Of a stretch of DNA of 64,000 nucleotides, positions 1 through 7,452 are shown one piece after another. Within the stretch, counting starts at the first letter, position 1. Each line of letters begins with the position of its first letter. The notes beneath the pieces are model-generated. The model ran no database searches, was not told where the DNA came from, and saw only the letters and a list, made by a program, of their open reading frames with translations. Made by a program: the position numbers and the translations under genes. This DNA is from Paludisphaera soli (GTDB taxonomy: Bacteria; Planctomycetota; Planctomycetia; Isosphaerales; Isosphaeraceae): NCBI RefSeq assembly GCF_011064595.1, contig NZ_JAALJI010000001.1, positions 1 through 64,000 on the forward strand, in the 5' to 3' direction.

Positions 1-11
1 CTCCCAGGCAT
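1..11 (-). CDS. start of a phage-module gene running off the window (partial)
   Basis: An ATG on the minus strand at 11-9 opens a frame (Met-Pro-Gly) that leaves the window at once. A good Shine-Dalgarno sequence, GAGAGGAC, lies at 26-19, seven bases ahead. It would be the next gene after the small CDS ending at 72. Nothing can be said about its product. Confidence 0.3.
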
Positions 12-71
12 GCGAGACGTCCTCTCGTGGCGAAGATCGACCGTCGCGACCGCTCGACCCGACCGCGCGGA

Positions 72-272
72 TCAACCCAGCAGGCCCATCGCCTTCAGGT
101 CGTTGATCAGCCCGTTGAGGAGCTGGGTCGTGTTCTCGGAAAGGTTCCGGAGGTTTTCGTAGGCGGCCCGCAGGCCGTTGAGGTCGGCCGCCTGGGCGTA
201 AGGCGAGCTCCCCTGCCCCGAGGGGATGCCGGCGAAGGTGCCCGATATGGGGCTGGACGTATAGCCGGACAG
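72..272 (-). CDS. small phage-module protein with non-standard (CTG) start, or readthrough extension
   Basis: This 66-codon frame has almost pure G/C third positions, so it looks genuinely coding, yet it contains no ATG, GTG or TTG near its beginning. The best start is CTG at 272-270, nine bases after a GAGGA Shine-Dalgarno sequence that overlaps the stop codon of the preceding gene. The frame is the same as that of the 285-644 gene, so readthrough of the TGA at 287-285 would give one longer protein instead. The C-terminal half is a predicted amphipathic helix rich in Asn and Leu (AAYENLRNLSENTTQLL). It lies downstream of the capsid gene. The function is unknown; a head-completion or tail protein is possible by position only. 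Confidence 0.45.
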   Translation of the reverse strand: MSGYTSSPISGTFAGIPSGQGSSPYAQAADLNGLRAAYENLRNLSENTTQLLNGLINDLKAMGLLG

Positions 273-284
273 GGGCCAGGGTCC

Positions 285-644
285 TCAAGCCCGCTTGCGC
301 CGCGAGGCCGCGGCCGTCTGGGGCTGGAGGGGGTACGACGGGGGCGGCTCGGGGGCAGAGGCGGCCTCGGGGGGCCCCTCCACCGACTCGACCGCCTCGC
401 GGACGGCCAGGTCGATCCCCTCGACGGCCGCGGCCAGGGCGTCGCGGACCGCCCGGACGTGCTCCAGGAGCTCGCGACGGCTCCCGGCCTCCAGGGCGGG
501 GTACTGCCCCAGGGCGTCCTGCACCTGCTTGTAATGCCAGAGGCCCCGGCCCTGGCCGAGGTGCCGGAGGCCCCGGCCCTCGGCCGCGCGCTCGATGTAG
601 GGCCACAGGCCGGGGAACGTGAAGGTCGATCGCATGTTCATAAC
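285..644 (-). CDS. small phage-module protein of unknown function
   Basis: A 119-residue protein encoded 107 bases after the major capsid gene. I chose the ATG at 644 (MNMRSTFTFPG), because the 15 codons ahead of it are Arg/Pro-rich and look like out-of-frame sequence; ATG 638 is equally possible. The N-terminal part has a short aromatic segment (LWPYIERA, LWHYKQVQDALGQYP), the middle is a predicted helix rich in Ala, Glu and Arg, and the tail is Pro/Ala-rich and basic, ending in RRKRA. No family is recognised. Its place directly after the capsid gene would suit a head-tail connector or decoration protein, but that is inference. The stop is TGA, and the same frame reopens at once (see the entry at 72-272). 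Confidence 0.6.
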   Translation of the reverse strand, partial: VMNMRSTFTFPGLWPYIERAAEGRGLRHLGQGRGLWHYKQVQDALGQYPALEAGSRRELLEHVRAVRDALAAAVEGIDLAVREAVESVEGPPEAASAPEPPPSYPLQPQTAAASRRKRA

Positions 645-750
645 GGCTCGCGTCGAGGGTCGGGCGGGGCCGCCCCGGCGCCGGCTCACGGCCGGCGGCT
701 CGGGGCGGCCCCCGGGGGGGGCTCGGGGGCTCCGGGCGACCGATCGGCGG

Positions 751-1893
751 TCAGGCGGCCGAGAAGGCCGTGATGCCGGAGACCCAGGCGTGATGGGCCT
801 CGTTGTCGATCTCGACGGCGCCTTCCAGGATGATGTCGCCCTCGAAGGCGTCGCCCCGCGAGCCGCGCGGCTTGTCGATCATCGACCGCTTGAGCCGGAT
901 GCGGGACTCCTGGGCCGACAGGCAGACCGCGGTGCCGGGCCGGAGCAGCGGGGCCGGCACGATCGAGATGCCGGAGAGGAACGGGGCCTCGAACAGGTCG
1001 ATGGGCGTGCCGAAGACGTTGCTGCCGGCGTTGACCCGCATCGCCGCGTGGCCCCAGACGGCGAACGCCGAGAGGAAGTCGGTGCTGACCAGCAGGAGGC
1101 TCGGGTTGCCGCCGCCGTTGAAGCACGCCTGGATCGTGTCGCGGATCAGGTCGGAGGGCTTGTAGGCGGCGGCGTTCGTGGGCGCCGTCACCTTGTTGGT
1201 GGCCAGGATCGACTGGATGCCCTTCATGAGCGGGCGGCTCGTCGGCGAGGTCAGGCCCACGCCCTTGCCGTAGTAGACGGCCGACTCGAAGTCGTCCATC
1301 ACGTGCTGCATCGCCAGCATGCGGTCGCGGTCGAGCGGCGTGGCGAAGGCCGAGCCGTAGCCCGAGTCGGCCTGCAGGGCGCCGCCCACCTGGTAGGCGT
1401 GCTGCACGGTCTGGCAGTACTGGGTGGTGGCCTGCGGGATGCGGCTGAGGCCCGAGACGTTGGTCTCGGCGCCGGTCCGCGTGTTGCTGACCAGGAAGAT
1501 CGGCTGGGCGTCGGCGTGGCCGGCGGCCGTGGTGCCGGCGTAGCCGCGGGCGACCGTCAGGGTGTTGGCGGCCGCGTCGACGGCCGTCACCAGCAGGTAC
1601 TCCTGCTCGATCTGGACGACGTCGCCAGAGTCGAAGACCGAGGCGTCGGCCGCGATCAGCGTGGTCGCGCCGGCCGAGAGGGCCCCGCCGTTGTTCAGGG
1701 CGATCGACCGCGGGCGGTAGTTGTCGTTGACGATCAGGAAGTGGGGCGAGCCGACCGGCAGCTTCGGCAGCCGCGAGGTCAGCGGGGTGCGGTTGACGAA
1801 CCAGTTGATCGCCACGCCGAACACGTCGTTCGGGAGGACGCCGGCGTTGAGCGCGGAGAACTGGGTCAGCGGGCCGTTCTCGTACAGGGGCAT
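751..1893 (-). CDS. phage major capsid protein, SU10/DUF5309 type
   Basis: A 380-residue virion shell protein. It resembles the DUF5309 (phage SU10-type) major capsid family: an N-terminal arm, a beta-rich insertion of about residues 55-130 (ALSAGATTLIAADASVF, then VVQIEQEYLLVTAV), and a helix-turn segment with DRDRMLAMQHVMDDFESAVYYGKG followed by a RPLMKGIQSIL motif that is typical of the family. The C-terminal half has the expected alternating strands and ends in a EIDNEAHHAWVSG-like segment. The start ATG at 1893 has a GGAG ten bases upstream. It follows the scaffold gene by 119 bases, the usual scaffold-capsid order. No delta-domain fusion or truncation is seen. Confidence 0.85.
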   Translation of the reverse strand: MPLYENGPLTQFSALNAGVLPNDVFGVAINWFVNRTPLTSRLPKLPVGSPHFLIVNDNYRPRSIALNNGGALSAGATTLIAADASVFDSGDVVQIEQEYLLVTAVDAAANTLTVARGYAGTTAAGHADAQPIFLVSNTRTGAETNVSGLSRIPQATTQYCQTVQHAYQVGGALQADSGYGSAFATPLDRDRMLAMQHVMDDFESAVYYGKGVGLTSPTSRPLMKGIQSILATNKVTAPTNAAAYKPSDLIRDTIQACFNGGGNPSLLLVSTDFLSAFAVWGHAAMRVNAGSNVFGTPIDLFEAPFLSGISIVPAPLLRPGTAVCLSAQESRIRLKRSMIDKPRGSRGDAFEGDIILEGAVEIDNEAHHAWVSGITAFSAA

Positions 1894-2012
1894 TTAGGTC
1901 GACTCCGGTTGGGATCCGTCGGGATGGAGCGGCGGCCGACGCGGCCGGGCGTCCGGGGGGGAGGGGCGATTCGAGGCGGGGCTCGCCCCGGCTCGGCGCG
2001 GTTCGGTTCGGC

Positions 2013-2687
2013 TCAGGCCAGCGGGTGCAGGCCGAACGACTGGTACTGGTTCTGCCGGTCTTTCCACTGGTTGACGATCGCCTCCAGCGATCCCGGCTGC
2101 GCGCCCCGGGGCGCCGTGTAGGGGCGGCTGGCGTCGCCGCCGGCCCCCCCGCGAGACGTCGGGGCGAAGAAGATCGCGAACTGCGGCGATTCCAGCCGCT
2201 CGCGGAGGGCCTCGGAGGCCGGCCGGCCGGAGGCCCGCTCGCGCACCGTCAGGGCGCCGGAAGCCTCGCGGACCGTCTCGAACTCGTCCTGCAGGAGCCG
2301 ACGGACCATCGCGGCGGCGGCCGAACGCTGCTCGGCCGTCTCCCCGACGAACGTCCGCCCCTGGCAGGCCTCGGCGATGGCCGCCGACTTCCGCTCGCCG
2401 TACACCTGCTGCTCCAGCAGGGTGTATCGCGAGACGGCCTCGGCGTGCTTCTGCTCCCAGGCCTTCCGCTGCTGTTCGAGGGCCTCCTCGATCTGCCCCT
2501 TCTCGGCCAGCGCCCGCAGCCGTTCCTTCTCCTTCATCTCCAGCGTCGCCTCCTGCAGGCGCTGGTACTCCTTCAGCTGGGACTCCAGGGCCCGCAGGCG
2601 CTGGTGCTCCTCGGCCGTCAACGGCGCCGACGATTCGGCCGCCGCGCCGGCGCCGGGCTTCACTTCGACGTTCGTGTGATCGTTCAC
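2013..2687 (-). CDS. putative phage capsid scaffold protein
   Basis: A 224-residue protein whose residues about 25-100 form a strongly charged coiled coil (LKEYQRLQEATLEMKEKERL), as in phage scaffolds that shape the procapsid and are then removed. The C-terminal part contains a conserved-looking helix (VRRLLQDEFETVREA) and a Gly/Pro-rich tail. I chose GTG at 2687 because it sits seven bases behind a GAGG Shine-Dalgarno sequence; an ATG five codons upstream lacks one. The position between portal and major capsid genes is the standard place for a scaffold. The family assignment rests on coiled-coil character and gene order rather than on a specific motif. Confidence 0.7.
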   Translation of the reverse strand: MNDHTNVEVKPGAGAAAESSAPLTAEEHQRLRALESQLKEYQRLQEATLEMKEKERLRALAEKGQIEEALEQQRKAWEQKHAEAVSRYTLLEQQVYGERKSAAIAEACQGRTFVGETAEQRSAAAAMVRRLLQDEFETVREASGALTVRERASGRPASEALRERLESPQFAIFFAPTSRGGAGGDASRPYTAPRGAQPGSLEAIVNQWKDRQNQYQSFGLHPLA

Positions 2688-2749
2688 GGAATGACCTCGC
2701 ACGGGGACGGGATGGGCCGGCGTCGCGGGGGGGCGGTACGGGGGGCCCC

Positions 2750-3115
2750 TCAGGGCTCGCCCCGGCCCCCCGCGACGCCGAGCCCGAGGTAAACGTCGAT
2801 CTCGGCGTCGAAGACGCCGTAGTCGCCGTCGTCAAGGCCCGGCAGCATGACTCGGACGAGCTTGCCGAGCATCTCGCTCTCGGTCAGCGGCGCGTTGCCG
2901 GCCGCCGCCAGGATGGCCTGGAACTGGCCCATCGTGCGGGCCAGCTCCTCGCCGGTGAACAGGTCGAACGAGCTGGGATACTGGATCCGGACCGCTTCCC
3001 GATCCTCGGGCGAAGTCTCGCCCCCGCCCTGGACCAGGAGGGCCAGGTCCGCGAGGCGACGCTCAGCCTGGCCGAGCGTCGAGGCGACCTTGCTCAGAAG
3101 GTCGTTCCCCGCCGC
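2750..3115 (-). pseudogene. C-terminal part of the portal protein, cut off by an in-frame TAG
   Basis: After the TAG at 3118-3116 the portal frame stays open for about 120 more codons with normal G/C third positions and no frameshift. The translation begins AAGNDLLSKVAST, continues with LGQAERRLADLALLV and IQYPSSFDLFTGEELA, and ends after a LVRVMLPGLDDGDY segment and a short Gly-rich tail. A helix followed by a YPSSFD(L)-type strand is what I expect at the C-terminal end of portals of this size. The first ATG after the TAG (2932) would leave only 60 residues, and no ribosome-binding site precedes the region, so independent translation is unlikely. Either the gene carries a nonsense mutation (CAG to TAG would do it) or the amber codon is read through. 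Confidence 0.7.
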
Positions 3116-4363
3116 CTAGTCGATCCGCTTCGACACGCCGCTCTGGGCGACCGTCGAGCCGCCCGTCCCGGCGGAGCCCGCCGGCTTGAGCAGCAGGGCG
3201 GCGCGGTCGGCGGCGTCGCGTAGGTCGGCCTTGTTCAGCCGCAGCGAGTCGGCACCCTCCTTCGGGAACTGGACGACGTCGAACCCCTCGTAGGTCGCGG
3301 CGCCCCCCTGGGTGTTCTTCTTCTTCGGCAGCAGCCAGTTCGGGCCGATGGGCACGGCGCCGTCCGCCTTGACGTAGTCCTCCGGGCCCTGCAGGAGCGG
3401 GTGGGCCTGGGTGGTGTCGCTCAGGATCAGCTCGCTGTCCCGGTTGTAGAACTCGCGCTGGATCTCGGCGATGCTCTCGTATCGGGGGAGGCCGATGTTG
3501 CGGCATCGGGGCCGGCGGCGGTCGAACACGCGGACGATCGGGACCCTGCCGTAGCCGTGGTCCACGGGGCCCTTGACGACCTCGCCCTTCTCGTCGAAGA
3601 GCGTCCACGACCGCTCGTCCCAGTGCCGCCACGACGAGCGGCCCTCGTCGTGGACCTCGCGGACGAGGCACTCCAGGTAGCGGCCGGAGCGGTCGAGCCG
3701 CCACCAGACCATGTTCTCCGGCAGGATGTACGAGGCGACGCAGGCGTCGAGCCCCAGGCGGATCTCGTCGGCCCGCGTGCGGACCGGCTCGTCGTCGGGG
3801 GCCGCCGGCCGATCGACCATGAGGTCGAGCTGGCCCAGGACCAGCAGCAGCGGGGCTACCGAGTTGGACATGAAGTCGTCGATCGAGGAGCCCCGGCCGT
3901 CGACGTCTCGCCACCAGGCCGTCAGCCGCTCGGGCCCGCTCCGCTTGACCTCGCGGCTGTAGATGCGGGCCAGGTGGGCCTCGACGGCCTCGGAGACGAA
4001 GGTCGGCACGGGGGTCCGCGCCCGCCGCAGCTCGTAGTCGTCGTCGGTCGCCTGGTGGGCGGGATCGGTCCCGATCGGCCTCCCGTTCGCGGGATAAGAG
4101 CCGGATTCGAGGGCCGAGGGATACTCCCGCTTGTGGCGGACGAGGTTCCGGACCGGCATCCCGTGCGGGTCGTACCCGTACACGGCCGTCCGGTAGGCCT
4201 CGCCCCCCTCCCAGGAGTCGAGCAGCCATCGCCAGGGGAGCTGATTCGCGAGCCACTCGGGATGGGGGTGGTCGAGCCGCCGGCCGTCCGGCAGGGCGAG
4301 CCGCGGCATGCCGGCGCCCGGCATCGGGAAGACCGACGCTCCGATCGTGTTCGATGTCAGCAT
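3116..4363 (-). CDS. phage portal protein, N-terminal 415 residues before an amber codon
   Basis: The portal forms the dodecameric ring at the capsid vertex through which DNA is packaged. Support comes from its position between TerL and scaffold genes, its size, and sequence features typical of portals: an N-terminal segment with many Trp/Tyr (HPEWLANQLPWRWLLDSW), a central helical part with YSREVKRSGPERLTAWW, a beta-rich wing with WRHWDERSWTLFDEKGE, and a stem-like helix with YESIAEIQREFYNRDSEL. It starts at ATG 4363, ten bases after GGAAG. The frame stops at TAG 3118-3116, yet coding continues in frame to 2750 (separate entry); read together the product would be about 537 residues. All the other intact genes checked in this module stop with TGA or TAA, so the single TAG stands out. 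Confidence 0.85.
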   Translation of the reverse strand: MLTSNTIGASVFPMPGAGMPRLALPDGRRLDHPHPEWLANQLPWRWLLDSWEGGEAYRTAVYGYDPHGMPVRNLVRHKREYPSALESGSYPANGRPIGTDPAHQATDDDYELRRARTPVPTFVSEAVEAHLARIYSREVKRSGPERLTAWWRDVDGRGSSIDDFMSNSVAPLLLVLGQLDLMVDRPAAPDDEPVRTRADEIRLGLDACVASYILPENMVWWRLDRSGRYLECLVREVHDEGRSSWRHWDERSWTLFDEKGEVVKGPVDHGYGRVPIVRVFDRRRPRCRNIGLPRYESIAEIQREFYNRDSELILSDTTQAHPLLQGPEDYVKADGAVPIGPNWLLPKKKNTQGGAATYEGFDVVQFPKEGADSLRLNKADLRDAADRAALLLKPAGSAGTGGSTVAQSGVSKRID

Positions 4364-4418
4364 CTTGGTGGTGTCTTCCGCTGGTATGAAGGAGGGGGGA
4401 AAGGGGGGCCGGGGACGC

Positions 4419-5999
4419 TCAGAACACGCGGCCGGCCTTCGCCCGGCGGAGCGGGGGCTCCTCGGGCGACGCCCCGTCGGGGAGGGCCACGCTCAGCCCG
4501 CCGCGGAGCGCGTCGATCAGGTCTTCCCACGGATGCTGCGGGTCGGCCGGGTAGTCCATCCACTGTCCCGAGCGCCGCGCCCGGGCGTAGCTCTGGAAGG
4601 CCGCGATCAGTCGCGTGCATCGCGGATGGATCGCCATCCGGGCCGAGCCGTCGGCCGACCTCACGAGGCTCTCGATCAGGTTCAGCCCCTCCAGCACGCA
4701 GCCGGGGTAGCGCGGCCAGGGCTCGAGGCCCGTCTCGCCGACCAGGCCGCAGCGGCGGTATTCCGAGACGACCGTCGGCCCGACCGGGTTGCGGGCTCCC
4801 CCCGCCGAGTCGGTCGAGACGTGGCGGAGCGCCGAGCCGCACATCCGGTCGAGCATCGCCACGACCTCCAGGGCGCACGCCTCGGCCGAGCGGCCCTCCG
4901 CCAGGTAGTCGGCGAAGACGTGGATCCGGGCCGGCTCGGGGACGGGCGCCCAGGCCCAGCCGGGCCGGACCTGGAAGAAGACGGCACCGGTGAAGACGCC
5001 CGAGTCGATCGCGACGTGCACCGGCAGCGACGGGTCGAAGTCGGCGTCGTCGCGGACGTTCTCCGACTCGTCGAAGTCCTTGAACCAGACGCCGTCGGCC
5101 TTGGGGCCCCGGCAGAGGTAGTCGCTCGCGAAGACGCGGGGGGAGACCCCCCGGACCTTCTGGATCAGGGCGTCGATCCCGTAGTGCCCGTCGCTCCGCT
5201 TGGCCTTGGGGCGGCCCTTCGGGTCGGCGTCGCGGTCCTCGTGGCACCACGGCATCAGCGGACATTCGGGGCACTTCTCCAGCCGCCGGCCGCTCCGCTC
5301 GGGGGGGCAGCGCTCGAGCACTTCGAAGATGCAGTAGGTGTGGATGGGGAAGGCGCCGGCGTGGGCCTGCTCCACAAGGCCGGCCATCGGGCCGGCGGGG
5401 CGGTGCCAGGTTGACGTCATCAGCACGCTCGCCTTCACCCCCCGGAGGTCCATCGCCATGCCGAGGGCCGACTCGCGGATCTCCGGGTCGATCTCGTCCA
5501 CCTCGTCGAGCTTGAGGCTGGCGACGTGGGGGCCGCGGACGCTGGTGGGACTGGCGGCGAGGATCGCCACCCGCGAGCCGTTGACGTAGGTCGCCTCGGT
5601 CTTCAGCAGCCTCCGGACCGAGTCCCGGTCGCCCCCCAGGACGCCCGCGCCCTCGAAGACGGTGGCCTGCAGGGCCCGGTAGATCTGCTCGGACTGGGCC
5701 CGCGAGCCCCCGAGGACGTGGGTCTCGTGGCGGGGGTGGAACCGGCTGGCCAGGTGCGTGTCGAGCGCCGAGAGGAACGACTTGCCGCTGCCCCGAGGCC
5801 CGTGCCAGAGGGCGAGCGAGGGGCGGTCCAGGACCTGGTCGGCGAACATGTCGAACGGGGCCGAATGCCCCTGGCAGACGGGACGCGCCGGGATCCGGAC
5901 GCCGGCGAAGCCGCGCACCCAGTCCCGCAGCTCGGCCCTGGTCTTGGGCCTGCGGTCACGAACGGCCTTGAGCACTCGAGCGATCCTTGACGGGTCCAC
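4419..5999 (-). CDS. phage terminase large subunit (packaging ATPase/nuclease)
   Basis: The 526-residue motor that cuts concatemeric phage DNA and pumps it into the procapsid. The ATPase domain shows Walker A GPRGSGKS at about residues 66-73 and Walker B LKLDEVDEID at about 160-169, followed by a motif III-like SVLMTST. The C-terminal RNase H-like nuclease domain has the acidic residue in VAIDSG (about 327), an Asp in STDSAGG, and a late Asp in DLIDALR (about 493). Between the two lies a cysteine cluster (CPPE then EKCPECPLMPWC, about 228-252) that could bind zinc or an iron-sulfur cluster. It starts at GTG 5999, six bases after GGAGG, and overlaps the preceding gene by 44 bases, which suggests translational coupling. 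Confidence 0.92.
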   Translation of the reverse strand: MDPSRIARVLKAVRDRRPKTRAELRDWVRGFAGVRIPARPVCQGHSAPFDMFADQVLDRPSLALWHGPRGSGKSFLSALDTHLASRFHPRHETHVLGGSRAQSEQIYRALQATVFEGAGVLGGDRDSVRRLLKTEATYVNGSRVAILAASPTSVRGPHVASLKLDEVDEIDPEIRESALGMAMDLRGVKASVLMTSTWHRPAGPMAGLVEQAHAGAFPIHTYCIFEVLERCPPERSGRRLEKCPECPLMPWCHEDRDADPKGRPKAKRSDGHYGIDALIQKVRGVSPRVFASDYLCRGPKADGVWFKDFDESENVRDDADFDPSLPVHVAIDSGVFTGAVFFQVRPGWAWAPVPEPARIHVFADYLAEGRSAEACALEVVAMLDRMCGSALRHVSTDSAGGARNPVGPTVVSEYRRCGLVGETGLEPWPRYPGCVLEGLNLIESLVRSADGSARMAIHPRCTRLIAAFQSYARARRSGQWMDYPADPQHPWEDLIDALRGGLSVALPDGASPEEPPLRRAKAGRVF

Positions 6000-6294
6000 G
6001 GACGGCCTCCAAAACCCTGCGGGCGGTCTCGTCGTCGATCGGCGTCGCCGCCTCCTCGGCCGCGGGGGCGGCCGGGGCGAGGCGGCGGGACAGCACGGCC
6101 CAGGCGCGGAGGTCTCCCCTGACGGCCGCTGCGATCAGGGCCTCGGCCGCGCGTTCGGCCCAGGTCCGGGAGGGGTCGTCGCTGGGGGCGGCCAGCCGCT
6201 CTCGGAGCCGCTGGTCCAGCCCCGGGGCCGGGGGGTCGTCGGCCTCGACCGGGGGATGAGGGCCGAGGGATTTGGTCGCGACGCCGTCGCCCAT
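5956..6294 (-). CDS. putative small terminase subunit
   Basis: A 112-residue protein immediately upstream of, and overlapping by 44 bases, the large terminase gene. I chose ATG 6294 (MGDGVATKSL) because the frame further upstream is Arg/Pro-rich non-coding-type sequence. The centre is helical (TWAERAAEALIAAAVRGDL, then RAWAVLSRRL) and is followed by an acidic segment (IDDETARRVLEAV). Small terminases recognise packaging-start DNA and are poorly conserved, so position is the main evidence. The helical core resembles proteins annotated upstream of TerL in other phages of this type, but no HTH motif is clear. Confidence 0.6.
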   Translation of the reverse strand: MGDGVATKSLGPHPPVEADDPPAPGLDQRLRERLAAPSDDPSRTWAERAAEALIAAAVRGDLRAWAVLSRRLAPAAPAAEEAATPIDDETARRVLEAVRGPVKDRSSAQGRS

Positions 6295-6335
6295 GATCGA
6301 GGTTTCCCGAGGAGGAGGAGGGCCGTCACGGCCGC

Positions 6336-6623
6336 TCAGCGGACCGCGGGCAGCCGGGTCAGGATCTGTTCCAGCTTGTCCAGGAGTTCGCCGTGGAGGC
6401 GACGCTCGGCGTCCCGCCGCTCGCGGTCGCGCTCCATCTCGGCCGCGAGGGGGCCGGGCTCGGCCTGCCGCCGGTCGAACGCCAGGAGCTCGCGTCGCTG
6501 CGACTGGGAGAGCGCCAGGATCACCGCACCTGCGAGGCAGAGCGTGGCGATCAGGGCCGGGAGCCGGCTCCACCGACTCGTCGCCCACTCTCCGAACGGT
6601 TCCAAGACATTCTTAATCGTCAT
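6336..6623 (-). CDS. small single-pass membrane protein, possible holin or i-spanin
   Basis: A 95-residue protein with one predicted membrane helix (LPALIATLCLAGAVILAL, about residues 21-38) followed by a charged, helical C-terminal domain rich in Arg and Glu (AEMERDRERRDAERRL). This layout, an N-terminal anchor plus a periplasmic coiled coil, is that of inner-membrane spanins, but holins and phage accessory proteins can look alike. The start codon overlaps the end of the upstream gene by 11 bases. It belongs to a run of small membrane-protein genes between the peptidase and the terminase genes, which suggests a lysis cassette. The specific role is inference. Confidence 0.6.
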   Translation of the reverse strand: MTIKNVLEPFGEWATSRWSRLPALIATLCLAGAVILALSQSQRRELLAFDRRQAEPGPLAAEMERDRERRDAERRLHGELLDKLEQILTRLPAVR

Positions 6624-6972
6624 TGCGTGGATCCGGGAATGGTCTGATGTCGGGGGCGGGGGGAAGGGCGCCGTCCGCCGCGCGGGCGGCCCTGATCCAG
6701 CCCAGCACCGCCTCGACGACCTCAGCCGCGTGGTCGGTCCGGGCCTGGATCCGAAGCTTCGCCAGTTCGTGCTCGCGCTGCTTCTGCCGGTCCTGCCAGA
6801 AGTCCTTCGTGAACGCCGAGATCGCGGCGATCAGGCCGGCGCCCCCCAGGAGGAACGAGCCGGCCCCGACCGTCGGGTCCGCCGAGACGGACTCCGCGAC
6901 CAGGGCCGTGCTCGTCGCCAGGAGCCCCCCGGCGTAGGCGAGATTCTGGGAGACGTACGGGAAGTAGCTCAT
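6613..6972 (-). CDS. small membrane protein of the putative lysis cassette
   Basis: A 119-residue protein with a weakly hydrophobic N-terminal stretch (YAGGLLATSTALVAES) and a stronger predicted membrane helix (SFLLGGAGLIAAISAF, about 39-54), then a charged helical region (DRQKQREHELAKLRIQ) and a Pro-rich tail. It uses TAA as stop and overlaps the next gene by 11 bases, so the two are probably translated together. Holin-like by size and context; no family motif is recognised. Confidence 0.6.
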   Translation of the reverse strand: MSYFPYVSQNLAYAGGLLATSTALVAESVSADPTVGAGSFLLGGAGLIAAISAFTKDFWQDRQKQREHELAKLRIQARTDHAAEVVEAVLGWIRAARAADGALPPAPDIRPFPDPRNDD

Positions 6973-7036
6973 GACGTAAACCCATCCTTCTCGGGGGGGC
7001 GCCCGCTCGATGGGCGGGAGATCCCGGGCGAGGCGG

Positions 7037-7252
7037 TCAATCGCGTTCGGGCTTGGCGGCGGAAGCCGCGTGCAGCCCGACCGCGCTGGCGCCGCTGAAG
7101 AGCACCAGCATCGCCTCGAAGATCGTCTCCAGCCCCTGGTCGTAGTGCTTCGATAGGATCATTCCGATCCCGGAGGCGACGGCGGCGGCCACCGACGCAT
7201 ACGTCTTGTAGTTGCGCAAAACTTTGAGGATAAGCACAATCGTCGTGTTCAT
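7037..7252 (-). CDS. 71-residue holin-like membrane protein
   Basis: A very small protein with two predicted membrane segments (TYASVAAAVASGIGMIL, then TIFEAMLVLFSGASAVGL) joined by a short polar loop (SKHYDQG), and a Lys/Arg/Asp tail. This is the class II holin layout. ATG 7252 sits eight bases after AAGG. The larger open frame around it reads as Arg/Pro-rich nonsense upstream of this ATG. It lies between the papain-like peptidase and further small membrane proteins, which supports a lysis function, but phage holins share little sequence and this remains a context call. Confidence 0.6.
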   Translation of the reverse strand: MNTTIVLILKVLRNYKTYASVAAAVASGIGMILSKHYDQGLETIFEAMLVLFSGASAVGLHAASAAKPERD

Positions 7253-7274
7253 CTTCGTCGGCCTTTCGTCGCGG

Positions 7275-7352
7275 TCAGTAGGGGGGGAGGCATTCCCAGA
7301 TCGATTCGGACGCCACCAGCCAGGCGGCGGCGACGGCCAGGGCCGCCAGCAG
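7275..7352 (-). CDS. possible tiny transmembrane peptide with CTG start
   Basis: A frame ending at TGA 7277-7275 encodes one hydrophobic helix (LLAALAVAAAWLVAS) followed by ESIWECLPPY, with strong G/C third positions. It has no ATG, GTG or TTG start outside the upstream peptidase gene. A CTG seven bases after GAGGA would give 25 residues. The evidence is thin: it could equally be a chance open frame in GC-rich DNA. Confidence 0.25.
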   Translation of the reverse strand: MLAALAVAAAWLVASESIWECLPPY

Positions 7353-7452
7353 GATGCGGTCCTCGGGGCCGATCGCCGCGGCCCTCGCCGCGATCGCCGC
7401 CGGCGGAGGGTGCGGCGGGTCGCGGCGGAGTCGCGGCCGGGGCGGGTGGCGG

